Counted from the stretch's first letter, positions 24,352-33,369 are shown. The stretch: 64,000 bases of DNA from Pseudooceanicola sp. HF7 (GCF_011806405.1 NZ_JAATOW010000002.1:62001-126000), one strand, 5' to 3'. Translations and numbers: made by a program. The notes: generated from the letters alone by a model not told the origin.

Positions 24352-25739
24352 GGCGTGATCCCCGTGATCCGGGCGTGGTGCAGCGCGGCCACCGCGCAAG
24401 AGGCCAGCCGCGCCATGTCGTCATCGGCGCGGGAATTGAGGATGATCGGCACCCTTGCCCCCAGCACCAGCCCGGCGGCTTCGGCGTGCGAAATGTAAGT
24501 CAGCTGTTTGGCCAGCATGTTGCCCGCATCCAGGTTGGGCACGACCAGCACGTCGGCCATGCCCGCGACCGGCGAATGGAGACCCTTGGTGCGGGCCGCC
24601 GCCAGGTCGACGGCGTTGTCCATGGCAAGCGGCCCGTCAACCAGCCCGCCGGTGATCTGCCCGCGCTCTGCCATCTTCGACAGCAGCGCCGCATCGAGGG
24701 AGGAGGGGATATCGGGGTTCACCGTTTCCACGGCAGACAGCACGCCGACCTTGGGTTCCAGGATCCCGATGGAGCGCGCCAGGTCGATGCCGTTCTGCAC
24801 GATATCGACCTTGGTCTTGAGATCCGGAGAGATGTTGATCGCTGCATCCGTCACCAGCAGCGGATGCGGCAGCCCCGGCACATCCATCACGAAGACATGG
24901 GTAAAGCGCCGCCCCATCCGCAGCCCTGTCTGCTTGTCCAGCGTCGGGCGCAGAAGGTCATAGGTGTGCAGGTGCCCCTTCATCAGCGCATGGGCCTTGC
25001 CGGCATGCACCAGGTCCACGGCGCAGCGCGCGGCATCGCGGTGGTGGGCCAGGTCGATGATCTGGATGCCGGTCAGATCTGCGTTCATCTCTTCGGCCAC
25101 CTTGCGGATCTTCGCCTCTGACCCGATCAGGATCGGCTCTATCAGCGTGTGCCGCCTGGCCAGCAGGGCCCCGCCCAGGGAATTGGGCTCTTCGGGGCAG
25201 ACGACGGCGGTCAGCAGCGCGGCAAGCGGCTCTGCTTCTTTCAGGATGCGTTCGAAATGGCGGTGCCGTTGCAGGATCAGCCCCGGCAGGTCGGCGCTGT
25301 CCATGCGGATCTTGCGGGCCGGGGCGTGGACGATCGACGTCCCGCTGAGCACGAGGGCCTCATCCGCGATCCGGCGCACCTCTGTCGCAAGGGTGACGGT
25401 CTTGTCCGCCGGGTCCTTACCGGTGACGGTCACCCGTACCAGCAGTTCATCCCCGGCATGGGCGACGCCGTGGAAATCCACGTTTTGCGATTTGTAGAGC
25501 GTCCCGGCACCGGGCAGCAGCGATCCCAGCACGGCAGAGATCAGCGCGGCAGAGAACATGCCGGGCGTGATCGCCTCTGTCACGCCGTCGCCATCCCCGT
25601 CCGCATAGGCAAGATGCAGCGGGTTGTGATTGCCGGTCACGCTTGCAAAGCCGATCAGGTCATCCTGCGTGCAGAGCCGGCGGAGTTCGGAGCTTTGGCC
25701 GATGGTGAGCTCGTCGAAGGTGAAATTGTCGATCTGCAT
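24348..25739 (-). CDS. Fused MaoC-like domain and phosphate acetyl/butyryltransferase
   Basis: A 463-residue fusion. Residues ~1-140 are a MaoC hot-dog hydratase-like domain (DLIGFASVTGNHNPLHLAYAD, ITPGMFSAALISAVLGSLLPG). Residues ~160-463 are a phosphate acetyl/butyryltransferase (HALMKGHLHTYDLLRP, HVFVMDVPG, TDAAINISPD, VGVLSAVETVNP, DGPLAMDNAVD, GNMLAKQLTYISHAEAAGLVLGA). It exchanges CoA and phosphate on short acyl groups and feeds AckA; the MaoC domain may select or process the acyl-CoA. Annotated elsewhere as bifunctional enoyl-CoA hydratase/phosphate acetyltransferase. Confidence 0.92.
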   Translation of the reverse strand: MQIDNFTFDELTIGQSSELRRLCTQDDLIGFASVTGNHNPLHLAYADGDGDGVTEAITPGMFSAALISAVLGSLLPGAGTLYKSQNVDFHGVAHAGDELLVRVTVTGKDPADKTVTLATEVRRIADEALVLSGTSIVHAPARKIRMDSADLPGLILQRHRHFERILKEAEPLAALLTAVVCPEEPNSLGGALLARRHTLIEPILIGSEAKIRKVAEEMNADLTGIQIIDLAHHRDAARCAVDLVHAGKAHALMKGHLHTYDLLRPTLDKQTGLRMGRRFTHVFVMDVPGLPHPLLVTDAAINISPDLKTKVDIVQNGIDLARSIGILEPKVGVLSAVETVNPDIPSSLDAALLSKMAERGQITGGLVDGPLAMDNAVDLAAARTKGLHSPVAGMADVLVVPNLDAGNMLAKQLTYISHAEAAGLVLGARVPIILNSRADDDMARLASCAVAALHHARITGITP

Positions 25740-25830
25740 CGTGATGTCCCAGGGCTATTTTGCAGGCGCAGCATAGCGCGATGGTTGGCCGGCTTCGTGA
25801 CATGGGTCAAGTGAGGGGCGCAAATGCGGC

Positions 25831-25847
25831 GATGACCTTGCGTCATC
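25831..25847. promoter_or_regulatory. Inverted repeat in the pta/lysR divergent promoter region
   Basis: GATGAC-cttgc-GTCATC is a perfect 6-bp-arm inverted repeat in the 194-bp gap between the divergent MaoC-Pta and LysR genes. It may be an operator for either gene. Confidence 0.4.
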
Positions 25848-25933
25848 AGTCGGGCGGGCAGTGGGCTGGCGGAACGCCCCTTCGCGCGATGGCTGGCGGG
25901 GCACAGATGCCGCTTTTCAAAGGGGCGTGCCCC

Positions 25934-26839
25934 ATGTCAGATGATCGCATGATCGCGAAACTGGAAATGCTCATCGCCCTTGCCAAGGAAAAGCACTTTG
26001 GCCGCGCGGCAGAGAGCCTTGGCATCACGCAGCCCAGCCTGTCCACGGGCATCCGCCAGCTGGAGGACCAGCTGGGCGTGAAACTGGTGCTGCGCGGATC
26101 GCGCTTTGGCGGGCTGACGCCCGAGGGGCAGCGCACGCTGATCTGGGCGCGCAAGATCGTGGGCGATGCTCGGCGCCTGCGCGAAGAGATGCGCTTTACC
26201 CGCGAAGGGCTGTCGGGCCACCTGCGGATCGCGGTGATCCCCACGGCGCTGACCTGGGCCTCTCACTTGGCGACGGCCTTTCGCCAGGCCCACCCCAACG
26301 TCGATTTCACCGTGCTCAGCCGGAACTCTGCCGAGATCCTGGAGATGCTTGAGAACTTCGACGTGGATGCCGGGATCTCTTACCTGGACAACGAACCGCT
26401 GGGCCATGTCTCTACCGCCTTTCTCTATCGAGAGACCTACGCGGCCATCTGCCGGCCGGAGCATCCGCTGGCCGGGCGCAAGCAGCTGGAGTGGCGTGAC
26501 CTTCAGGGGCAGGACCTGTGCCTGCTGACGCCGGACATGCAGAACCGGCGAATCGTCAACAAGGCCTTCGCAGAGGCCGGGATGCAGCCGAAGGCTGTGC
26601 TGGAATCGAACTCCACCGTGGTCCTTGCCAGCCAGGTGGAAGAGGCCGGGCTGGTCACCGTGCTGCCCGATCAGCTGGCGCGGCGGCTGGTCTCTGGCCG
26701 GGCGCTGTCCATGGTGCCGCTGGGCCAGGCCACCCCGGGGCCCGCAGTGGGCCTGGTCGCCCCCTGGCAAGAGCCCCATACCCCGGTGATCCAGGCGCTT
26801 CTGGAGGCTGCGCGCAAGGTGGCCACCGCCGAGGGCTGA
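25934..26839 (+). CDS. LysR-family regulator of the formate dehydrogenase operon
   Basis: A 301-residue LysR protein. The N-terminal helix-turn-helix is FGRAAESLGITQPSLSTGIRQLEDQLGVKLVLRGSR; the effector domain follows from about residue 90. It lies directly upstream of fdsG on the same strand, matching the FdsR arrangement in related bacteria, and an inverted repeat in the gap is a probable binding site. I chose ATG 25934; MIAKLEM at 25949 is an alternative. Confidence 0.88.
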   Translation: MSDDRMIAKLEMLIALAKEKHFGRAAESLGITQPSLSTGIRQLEDQLGVKLVLRGSRFGGLTPEGQRTLIWARKIVGDARRLREEMRFTREGLSGHLRIAVIPTALTWASHLATAFRQAHPNVDFTVLSRNSAEILEMLENFDVDAGISYLDNEPLGHVSTAFLYRETYAAICRPEHPLAGRKQLEWRDLQGQDLCLLTPDMQNRRIVNKAFAEAGMQPKAVLESNSTVVLASQVEEAGLVTVLPDQLARRLVSGRALSMVPLGQATPGPAVGLVAPWQEPHTPVIQALLEAARKVATAEG

Positions 26840-26865
26840 TAGCTTTTGCCAATCGACTGACGGAA

Positions 26866-26885
26866 ATGCGATATTGAAATCGCAT
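26866..26885. promoter_or_regulatory. Inverted-repeat operator upstream of fdsG
   Basis: A perfect 7-bp-arm inverted repeat, ATGCGAT then six bases then ATCGCAT, lies 45 bp before the fdsG ATG and 27 bp after the lysR stop. It fits the dyad-with-spacer form of LysR-type binding sites. Confidence 0.65.
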
Positions 26886-26929
26886 CAAATCTGGCGCATC
26901 CCGCAGGTTCAGCCAGCGAGGAGGACGCC

Positions 26930-27394
26930 ATGGACCCGCAGCCAACCGCAGAGGAAATCAGGGAAATCCTGGGAAAGCATCTGCACCTGGAAGGGCCGCT
27001 GTTGCCGATCCTGCACGATCTTCAGGACACCTTCGGCTACTTGCCCCAAGAGGCGGTGCCCCAGATCGCGGGCGCGCTGAACCTGAGCGTGGCCGAGGTC
27101 ACGGGCGTCATCTCTTTCTACCATGATTTTCGCAAGGCCCCCGCCGGGCGCCACGTGCTGAAGCTGTGCCGGGCAGAGGCCTGCCAATCCATGGGCTCGG
27201 ATGCGCTGGCGGATCGGGTCCTGTCCCTGCTGGGCGTCGACTGGCACGGCACCACGACCGACGGGCGCATCACGGTGGAGCCGGTCTATTGTCTTGGCCT
27301 TTGCGCCTGCGCCCCCGCCGCAATGCTGGATGGCCGCGTCCATGGCGCGCTGACAGAGGCGAAGGCCACGAAGATCCTGGAGGCGCTGGCATGA
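26930..27394 (+). CDS. fdsG: NAD-dependent formate dehydrogenase, gamma subunit
   Basis: A 154-residue NuoE-like subunit carrying a [2Fe-2S] cluster. The four ligands are visible in LCRAEACQSMG and YCLGLCACAPAAML. With FdsB it passes electrons from the molybdenum subunit to NAD+. A strong ribosome site (GAGGAGG) precedes the ATG. It overlaps fdsB by ATGA. Confidence 0.95.
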   Translation: MDPQPTAEEIREILGKHLHLEGPLLPILHDLQDTFGYLPQEAVPQIAGALNLSVAEVTGVISFYHDFRKAPAGRHVLKLCRAEACQSMGSDALADRVLSLLGVDWHGTTTDGRITVEPVYCLGLCACAPAAMLDGRVHGALTEAKATKILEALA

Positions 27395-28908
27395 AGATTT
27401 ATGTTTCCCGCGATTCCGCCGCCAAGGCGTTTGGCGCCGATGAGGTTGCAGAGGCGCTGCAGGAGGAGATCGTCGCACGCGGGCTGCGCGCAGAGGTGAT
27501 CCGCACCGGGTCGCGCGGGATGGTCTGGCTGGAGCCGCTGGTGGAGATCGACGCCGGCCGCGGCCGCATGGCCTATGGCCCGGTCAGCGCCGAAGAGGTG
27601 CCCGCGCTTCTGGACGGCAACATCGACAGCCTTGGCCTGACCGAGGAAATCCCCTTCTTCGCGCGCCAGACCCGCCTGACCTTTGCTCGCTGCGGTCTGA
27701 CCGATCCGCTCAGCCTGGCCGATTACGAGGCCCATGGCGGGCTTGCCGGCCTGCGCCGCGCACTTGAGCTGAGCGCAGAGGCGATCGTGGACGAAGTGAA
27801 GACCTCTGGCCTGCGCGGGCGCGGAGGGGCCGGGTTCCCGACGGGGATCAAGTGGGACACCGTGCGCATGGCCCATGCCGATCAGAAATACATCGTCTGC
27901 AATGCCGACGAGGGCGACAGCGGCACCTTCGCGGACCGCATGATCATGGAAGGCGACCCCTTCACCCTGATTGAGGGCATGGTGATCGCCGGGCTCGGCA
28001 CCGGGGCGACCAGGGGCTATGTCTACACGCGCTCGGAATATCCCGATGCCATCGAGGTGATGGAAGAGGCGGTGCAGATCGCTCGCGCCGCCGGGGTGCT
28101 TGGGCCCGATGTGCTGGGCTCCGGCCGGGCCTTCGACATGGAAATCCGCATGGGGGCCGGCGCCTATGTCTGCGGCGAGGAAACCAGCCTTCTGAACAGC
28201 CTTGAGGGCAAGCGCGGCGTGGTGCGTGCCAAGCCGCCGCTGCCCGCGCTCGAGGGATTCCTGGGCCGCCCGACGGTGGTCAACAACGTGATCAGCCTGG
28301 CCACGGTGCCGGTGATCTTCGAAAAGGGAGCGGCCTTTTACGCGGAGTTCGGGCTGGGACGTTCAAAGGGGACGATCCCGATCCAAATTGCCGGCAACGT
28401 CGCCCATGGCGGCCTGTTCGAGACCGCCTTCGGCATGCCGCTGGGCACGCTGGTCAATGACATCGGCGGCGGCACGGCAAGCGGCCGGCCCGTTAAGGCG
28501 GTTCAGATCGGCGGGCCGCTTGGCGCCTACTTCGGTCAGGAAAAGTTCGACACGCCGTTTGGTTACGAGGATTTCGATGTCCAGGGCGGGCTGATCGGCC
28601 ACGCCGGGCTGGTCGTCTTCGACGATAGCGCGGACATGATGAAAATGGCGCGCTTCGCCATGGAATTCTGCGCCGTGGAAAGCTGCGGGAAATGCACCCC
28701 CTGCCGCATCGGCGCGGTGCGCGGCGTGGAGACGCTGGACCGGATCGCCGCCGGAGACGGCGCGGCGGTGGAGCTGCTGACGGACCTTTGCGAAACGATG
28801 AAGGATGGCTCTCTTTGTGCGCTCGGGGGCTTCACGCCCTATCCGGTGCTCTCGGCCCTGGAAACCTTCCCTGAAGAGTTCGCAGGCACAAGGGAGGCCG
28901 CGGAATGA
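27391..28908 (+). CDS. fdsB: NAD-dependent formate dehydrogenase, beta subunit
   Basis: A 505-residue protein with an N-terminal thioredoxin-like part and a NuoF-like diaphorase core. FMN/NADH motifs GLRGRGGAGFPTG and CNADEGDSGTFADR and the CGEETSLLNSLEGKRG stretch are present. The [4Fe-4S] ligands are in ESCGKCTPCRIG and the later Cys in SLCALGGFT. It is the NAD+-reducing site. The coupled ATG at 27391 fixes the start against a longer open frame. Confidence 0.95.
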   Translation: MKIYVSRDSAAKAFGADEVAEALQEEIVARGLRAEVIRTGSRGMVWLEPLVEIDAGRGRMAYGPVSAEEVPALLDGNIDSLGLTEEIPFFARQTRLTFARCGLTDPLSLADYEAHGGLAGLRRALELSAEAIVDEVKTSGLRGRGGAGFPTGIKWDTVRMAHADQKYIVCNADEGDSGTFADRMIMEGDPFTLIEGMVIAGLGTGATRGYVYTRSEYPDAIEVMEEAVQIARAAGVLGPDVLGSGRAFDMEIRMGAGAYVCGEETSLLNSLEGKRGVVRAKPPLPALEGFLGRPTVVNNVISLATVPVIFEKGAAFYAEFGLGRSKGTIPIQIAGNVAHGGLFETAFGMPLGTLVNDIGGGTASGRPVKAVQIGGPLGAYFGQEKFDTPFGYEDFDVQGGLIGHAGLVVFDDSADMMKMARFAMEFCAVESCGKCTPCRIGAVRGVETLDRIAAGDGAAVELLTDLCETMKDGSLCALGGFTPYPVLSALETFPEEFAGTREAAE

Positions 28909-28997
28909 GCGATCACAGCCAGGACCTTGCCATGACGCCGCTGCGCCACGCCATGCACGACCAGATGCCAGAAAAACTAGCGGAAAAAGGGAGCTGA
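28905..28997 (+). CDS. Possible 30-residue peptide between fdsB and fdsA
   Basis: The ATG overlaps the fdsB stop (ATGA at 28905-28908) and the stop is three bases before the fdsA ATG. The predicted peptide begins MSDHSQDLAMTPLRHAMHDQ, is His/Met-rich and has no known domain. Its 3' end contains the AAAAAGGGAG ribosome site of fdsA. It could be a real micro-protein or simply a coupling frame that keeps ribosomes moving to fdsA. Confidence 0.45.
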   Translation: MSDHSQDLAMTPLRHAMHDQMPEKLAEKGS

Positions 28998-29000
28998 ACC

Positions 29001-31883
29001 ATGAAGGATTTCATCATTCCCTGGGATGACACCGACAAGGGCACGCCGGCAAAGACGGGCAAGCCGGTGCAGCTGCTCGTGGACGGCATCGAAGTGACCG
29101 TGCCGGAGGGGACCTCCGTCATGCGGGCGGCCTCTGAGGCGGGGATCCAGGTGCCCAAGCTCTGCGCGACCGACAGCCTTGAGGCCTTCGGATCCTGCCG
29201 CCTCTGCGTGGTGGAGATCGAGGGACGGCGCGGCACGCCGGCCTCCTGCACCACGCCGGTGCACCCTGGCATGGTGGTGCATACGCAATCCGAGAAGGTG
29301 CGCAGGATCCGCAAGGGCGTGATGGAGCTTTATATCTCTGATCACCCGCTGGATTGCCTGACCTGCGCGGCCAACGGCGATTGCGAGTTGGAGGACATGG
29401 CCGGGGCCGTGGGCCTGCGCGACGTGCGTTATTCCAAGGCCGAGGGGCTGGCGAACCACTTTGAGGTCCGCTCCGGTGGAGAGGCCAACCCGGCCTGGAT
29501 GCCCAAGGACGAAAGCAACCCCTATTTCACCTATGACCCGGCCAAGTGCATCGTCTGCAACCGCTGCGTCCGCGCCTGTGAAGAGGTGCAGGGCACCTTC
29601 GCGCTGACCATCGAGGGGCGCGGCTTCGACAGCCGGGTCTCTGTCGGGGCAGAGAACTTCCTGGAAAGCGATTGCGTCAGCTGCGGCGCCTGCGTGCAGG
29701 CCTGCCCGACGGCGACCTTGCAGGAAAAAAGCGTGATCGACCTGGGCACGCCGGAGCGGTCCGTCGTCACCACCTGCGCCTATTGCGGCGTGGGCTGTTC
29801 CTTCAAGGCAGAGCTGAACGGCACCCAGCTGGTGCGCATGGTGCCATGGAAACACGGGCAGGCGAACCGCGGCCACAGCTGCGTGAAAGGGCGTTTTGCC
29901 TATGGCTATGCAACGCACAAGGACCGCATCCTGAACCCGATGATCCGCGACCGTGTGGACGAGCCCTGGCGCGAGGTGTCCTGGGACGAGGCCCTGACCT
30001 TTGCCGCCGACAAGATGCGCGGCCTGCAGGAAAAGTACGGCCAGAAGAGCATCGGCGTGATCACCTCTTCGCGCTGCACTAACGAGGAAACCTTCCTTGT
30101 GCAGAAGCTGGCGCGCGCGGTCTTCGGCAACAACAACACCGACACCTGCGCCCGCGTCTGCCATTCGCCGACCGGCTACGGCCTGGGCCAGACCTTCGGC
30201 ACCAGCGCGGGCACGCAGGACTTCGACTCGGTCGAGGACAGCGACGTGGTGGTGGTGATCGGCGCCAACCCCACGGATGGCCACCCCGTCTTTGCCTCGC
30301 GCCTGAAAAAACGCCTGCGGGCCGGGGCGAAGCTGATCGTCATCGATCCTCGGCGGATCGACCTGGTGAAATCGCCCCATGTGCAGGCCGCGCATCACCT
30401 ACCGCTGCGCCCGGGCACCAACGTCGCCGTGGTCTCTGCCCTGGCGCATGTGATCGTGACCGAAGGGCTGATGGACGAGGCCTTCATCCGCGAACGCTGC
30501 GACTGGGAAGAATTCATGGAATACGCGGAGTTCATCCGCAACCCGCGCCATTCCCCCGAAGCGACCGAAGCCCTGACAGGCGTTCCCGCGGATGAGCTGC
30601 GCGCTGCGGCCCGGCTCTTTGCGACCGGCGGGAACGGCGCGATCTACTACGGTCTGGGCGTGACTGAGCACAGCCAGGGATCGACCACCGTGATGGGCAT
30701 TGCCAACCTCGCCATGCTGACCGGCAACATCGGTCGCAAGGGGGTGGGTGTGAACCCGCTGCGCGGCCAGAACAACGTTCAGGGCTCCTGCGACATGGGC
30801 TCCTTCCCGCATGAGCTGCCGGGCTATCGCCACGTGAAGGGCCAGGACGTCCGCGATGTCTTCCGCGAGGCCTGGGGGGTGGAGATCGACCCGGAACCGG
30901 GGCTGCGCATTCCCAACATGCTTGATGCCGCCGTGGATGGCACCTTCAAGGGGCTTTACTGCCAGGGCGAGGATATCCTGCAGTCCGATCCGGATACGAA
31001 ACACGTGGCCGCCGGGCTGGCGGCGATGGAATGCGTCATCGTCCATGACCTCTTCCTGAACGAGACGGCGAACTACGCCCATGTCTTCCTACCCGGCTCT
31101 TCCTTCCTGGAAAAGAACGGCACCTTCACCAATGCCGAGCGGCGCATCAACCGCGTGCGCAAGGTGATGGCGCCGCTGAACGGCTACGAGGACTGGGAGG
31201 TCACCCAGGCCCTGGCGAACGCCATGGGCGCAGGCTGGAAATATTCCCATCCTTCGGAAATCATGGAGGAAATCTCTCTCACGACGCCCAGTTTCGCCGG
31301 GGTGTCCTACGAGGTTCTGGAACAGAAGGGATCGGTCCAGTGGCCCTGCAACGAGGCCAATCCCGATGGCACGCCGCTGATGCATGTCGATGGGTTCGTG
31401 CGCGGCAAGGGGCGCTTCATCGTGACCGAATATGTCGCCACGGATGAACGCACGGGCCCGCGCTTCCCGCTGCTGCTGACCACCGGGCGGATCCTGTCGC
31501 AGTACAACGTGGGCGCCCAGACGCGGCGCACGGCGAACTCCGAATGGCATGCGGAGGACCTGCTGGAGATCCACCCCCATGACGCGGAACTGCGCGGCGT
31601 GAAGGAAGGGGACTGGATCCGGCTTGCCTCGCGCTCGGGAGAGACCAGCCTGCGGGCGACGCTCACGGATCGGGTCAGCCCTGGCGTGGTCTATACCACC
31701 TTCCACCACCCCGATACCCAGGCCAACGTGATCACCACCGACTTCTCCGACTGGGCCACGAACTGCCCGGAATACAAGGTGACGGCGGTGCAGGTGTCGC
31801 TGTCGAACGGGCCAACGGACTGGCAGGCAGACTACGCGGCGCAGGCCGAGCGCGCCCGGCGCATCCTGCCGGCAGCCGAATGA
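29001..31883 (+). CDS. fdsA: NAD-dependent formate dehydrogenase, alpha (Mo) subunit
   Basis: A 960-residue catalytic subunit that oxidises formate to CO2. The N-terminal NuoG-like part binds a [2Fe-2S] cluster (LCATDSLEAFGSCRLC) and several [4Fe-4S] clusters (CLTCAANGDCELE, CIVCNRCVRACEE, CVSCGACVQACP, CAYCGVGCSF). The bis-MGD molybdenum domain follows, with the probable metal-ligand Cys at residue 387 in TCARVCHSP and conserved GANPTDGHPVFASR. Length matches the soluble FdsA family. Confidence 0.96.
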   Translation: MKDFIIPWDDTDKGTPAKTGKPVQLLVDGIEVTVPEGTSVMRAASEAGIQVPKLCATDSLEAFGSCRLCVVEIEGRRGTPASCTTPVHPGMVVHTQSEKVRRIRKGVMELYISDHPLDCLTCAANGDCELEDMAGAVGLRDVRYSKAEGLANHFEVRSGGEANPAWMPKDESNPYFTYDPAKCIVCNRCVRACEEVQGTFALTIEGRGFDSRVSVGAENFLESDCVSCGACVQACPTATLQEKSVIDLGTPERSVVTTCAYCGVGCSFKAELNGTQLVRMVPWKHGQANRGHSCVKGRFAYGYATHKDRILNPMIRDRVDEPWREVSWDEALTFAADKMRGLQEKYGQKSIGVITSSRCTNEETFLVQKLARAVFGNNNTDTCARVCHSPTGYGLGQTFGTSAGTQDFDSVEDSDVVVVIGANPTDGHPVFASRLKKRLRAGAKLIVIDPRRIDLVKSPHVQAAHHLPLRPGTNVAVVSALAHVIVTEGLMDEAFIRERCDWEEFMEYAEFIRNPRHSPEATEALTGVPADELRAAARLFATGGNGAIYYGLGVTEHSQGSTTVMGIANLAMLTGNIGRKGVGVNPLRGQNNVQGSCDMGSFPHELPGYRHVKGQDVRDVFREAWGVEIDPEPGLRIPNMLDAAVDGTFKGLYCQGEDILQSDPDTKHVAAGLAAMECVIVHDLFLNETANYAHVFLPGSSFLEKNGTFTNAERRINRVRKVMAPLNGYEDWEVTQALANAMGAGWKYSHPSEIMEEISLTTPSFAGVSYEVLEQKGSVQWPCNEANPDGTPLMHVDGFVRGKGRFIVTEYVATDERTGPRFPLLLTTGRILSQYNVGAQTRRTANSEWHAEDLLEIHPHDAELRGVKEGDWIRLASRSGETSLRATLTDRVSPGVVYTTFHHPDTQANVITTDFSDWATNCPEYKVTAVQVSLSNGPTDWQADYAAQAERARRILPAAE

Positions 31884-32698
31884 TGGCCAGCCCTGTCCTG
31901 AGCTTGCCGGGCCTGGCGGTTGGCCCTGAGGGTGCGCGGGAGGTGAGCCGCGCCTTGCCCGAAGAATGGCCCGTGGCCTTCAGTTTCGATGGCTCCACCC
32001 AGGCCGTGATGATGGCGACTCCGCAGGATCTGGAGGACTTCGCGCTTGGCTTCGCCCTGTCCGAGGGGATCGTCGAAGGCGTTGAGGATATTGCGGAATT
32101 CGAGCTGGTACTGCATGAGGCGGGCAGCGAATGCCGCTTCTGGCTGAAGCCGGGGCGGGGGGCCTCTCTGGAGGCGCGGCGACGGGCCTTTGCCGGGCCG
32201 GTGGGCTGTGGCCTGTGCGGGATCGACTCGCTGGAAGAGGCGAACCGTGCGCTGCCGAAAGTGCCGGTGGGCAAGGTCCTGTCGGCGGCCGAGGTCAGCG
32301 GGGCGGCAGAGGCGCTGCGGGGCGCGCAGCCCTTGCATGACCGCACCCGCGCCGTCCATGCGGCGGGCTTCGTGCAGCCCGGACGCGGGCTGGTACTGGC
32401 GCGGGAGGACGTGGGCCGGCACAATGCCCTGGACAAGCTGATCGGGGCCATGGCGCGCGGCGGGATCGATCCGGCACGCGGTGCCTTCGTGCTGACCAGC
32501 CGGATTTCCATGGAGCTGATCCAGAAGGCCGCTGTCGCGCAATGCCCCGTGATCATTGGGGTTTCCGCCCCCACGGCCCATGCGGTGCGCCTGGCCAAAG
32601 GGGCCGGGATCACCCTGGCGGCCTTTGCCCGCGGGCGCAGTTTCGACCTTTATGCCCACCCCGACCGTATCCGAACCGGAGCCAGCGATGTCGCCTGA
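31880..32698 (+). CDS. fdhD: Formate dehydrogenase sulfurtransferase accessory protein
   Basis: A 272-residue FdhD protein that transfers sulfur to the bis-MGD cofactor of FdsA. The CGLCG pair in GPVGCGLCGIDSLEEA, the AREDVGRHNALDKLIG motif and TSRISMELIQKAA are characteristic. It overlaps fdsA by ATGA; a second ATG at 31883 is equally possible. It overlaps fdsD by 11 bp at its 3' end. Confidence 0.94.
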   Translation: MMASPVLSLPGLAVGPEGAREVSRALPEEWPVAFSFDGSTQAVMMATPQDLEDFALGFALSEGIVEGVEDIAEFELVLHEAGSECRFWLKPGRGASLEARRRAFAGPVGCGLCGIDSLEEANRALPKVPVGKVLSAAEVSGAAEALRGAQPLHDRTRAVHAAGFVQPGRGLVLAREDVGRHNALDKLIGAMARGGIDPARGAFVLTSRISMELIQKAAVAQCPVIIGVSAPTAHAVRLAKGAGITLAAFARGRSFDLYAHPDRIRTGASDVA

Positions 32699-32906
32699 AA
32701 AACTTGTCCTGATGGCCAACCAGATCGCCACCTTCTTCCGCAGCCAGCCGGGGAACGAGCAGGCTGAACGGATCGCGGATCACATCAATGACTTCTGGGA
32801 ACCCAGGATGCGCCGGCAGTTCTTTTCGCATGTGGCGGCGGGCGGAGAGGGGCTGGATCCGCTGGTGCTGGAGGCCGCGACCTTCGTGCGGGAGCCGGCG
32901 GACTGA
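32688..32906 (+). CDS. fdsD: NAD-dependent formate dehydrogenase, delta subunit
   Basis: A 72-residue protein with LVLMANQIATFFRSQPGNEQ and HINDFWEPRMRRQFF, the FdsD signature. FdsD assists maturation or stability of the FdsGBA complex. It begins inside the end of fdhD and is the last gene of the operon; a GC-rich repeat element follows and may serve as its terminator. Confidence 0.92.
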   Translation: MSPEKLVLMANQIATFFRSQPGNEQAERIADHINDFWEPRMRRQFFSHVAAGGEGLDPLVLEAATFVREPAD

Positions 32907-32920
32907 GGGTCTCTGAAACC

Positions 32921-33096
32921 CGTCGGTATCACGTCTGTTTTGCGTCGGTATCACGTCGGTATTACGTCGGTGCGCAGCGAACGGGGGGTTAGGCCTGTCT
33001 TAAGCGCTGGAGGGGGGCTTTGCCCCCCCCACGAAACAGGGGGGCTCGATGCCCCCCCTGTTTCGTTCCCCCCAGAGTTTTTTGGCAAGAAGAAGA
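32921..33096 (+). repeat. Composite iteron-hairpin element, copy 2
   Basis: Five 11-bp units at 32921-32975 (CGTCGGTATCA, CGTCTGTTTTG, CGTCGGTATCA, CGTCGGTATTA, CGTCGGTGCGC) lead into GTTAGGCC and TTAAGCGCTGG. Then come a GGGGGGC/GCCCCCC hairpin (33012-33028) and a 15-bp-arm hairpin at 33031-33066 with apex GGGCTCGATGCCC. A TCCCCCC-AGAGTTTTTTGGC tail follows that resembles the tails at 18361 and 44624. It starts 14 bp after fdsD. Confidence 0.85.
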
Positions 33097-33159
33097 CAGG
33101 TGACGGCGCTTGCATGGGGTGCGGGCGCGCGGGGGGCTTTTGGCGGGACATTTGCGGAT

Positions 33160-33230
33160 ATATTGACTACTAAAATACTCGGGATTGACTTGGTTGAGCT
33201 TTTTAGTCAGTTATGAAGCTGACAAGAATC
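33160..33230 (+). promoter_or_regulatory. AT-rich promoter region of the iron island
   Basis: An abrupt AT-rich stretch contains TGACTACTAAAA and, 29 bases on, TTTTTAGTCA (imperfect inverted arms), plus GTCAG-8-CTGAC at 33206-33225. This is the only obvious promoter region before the imelysin/bfd/bfr genes. An iron-responsive regulator (IscR, RirA or Irr type) is plausible, but I cannot match a consensus with confidence. The rest of 32907-33369 is the repeat element and unremarkable sequence. Confidence 0.4.
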
Positions 33231-33369
33231 CTCGCCCATTCATCCCGACCGATTGAGGGGCGTGCTTTCACAGAGGCCCGACGATGACTTGCCCGGACAG
33301 CAGACCATCCCGCATCTGTCCCGCCGCCCGCACAGGGCAGGGGCGTTTCGCCTTTCCGGGGGCGGGCGC

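Noticed and set aside
28977-30398. 473-codon minus-strand frame antisense to fdsA
   Set aside because: No domain, no ribosome site, and it mirrors the codon periodicity of fdsA.
32921-32975. Tandem 11-bp units as plasmid-type replication iterons
   Set aside because: There is no rep gene nearby, three copies lie within one 64-kb chromosomal-looking region, and the units are followed by hairpins rather than an AT-rich opening region.
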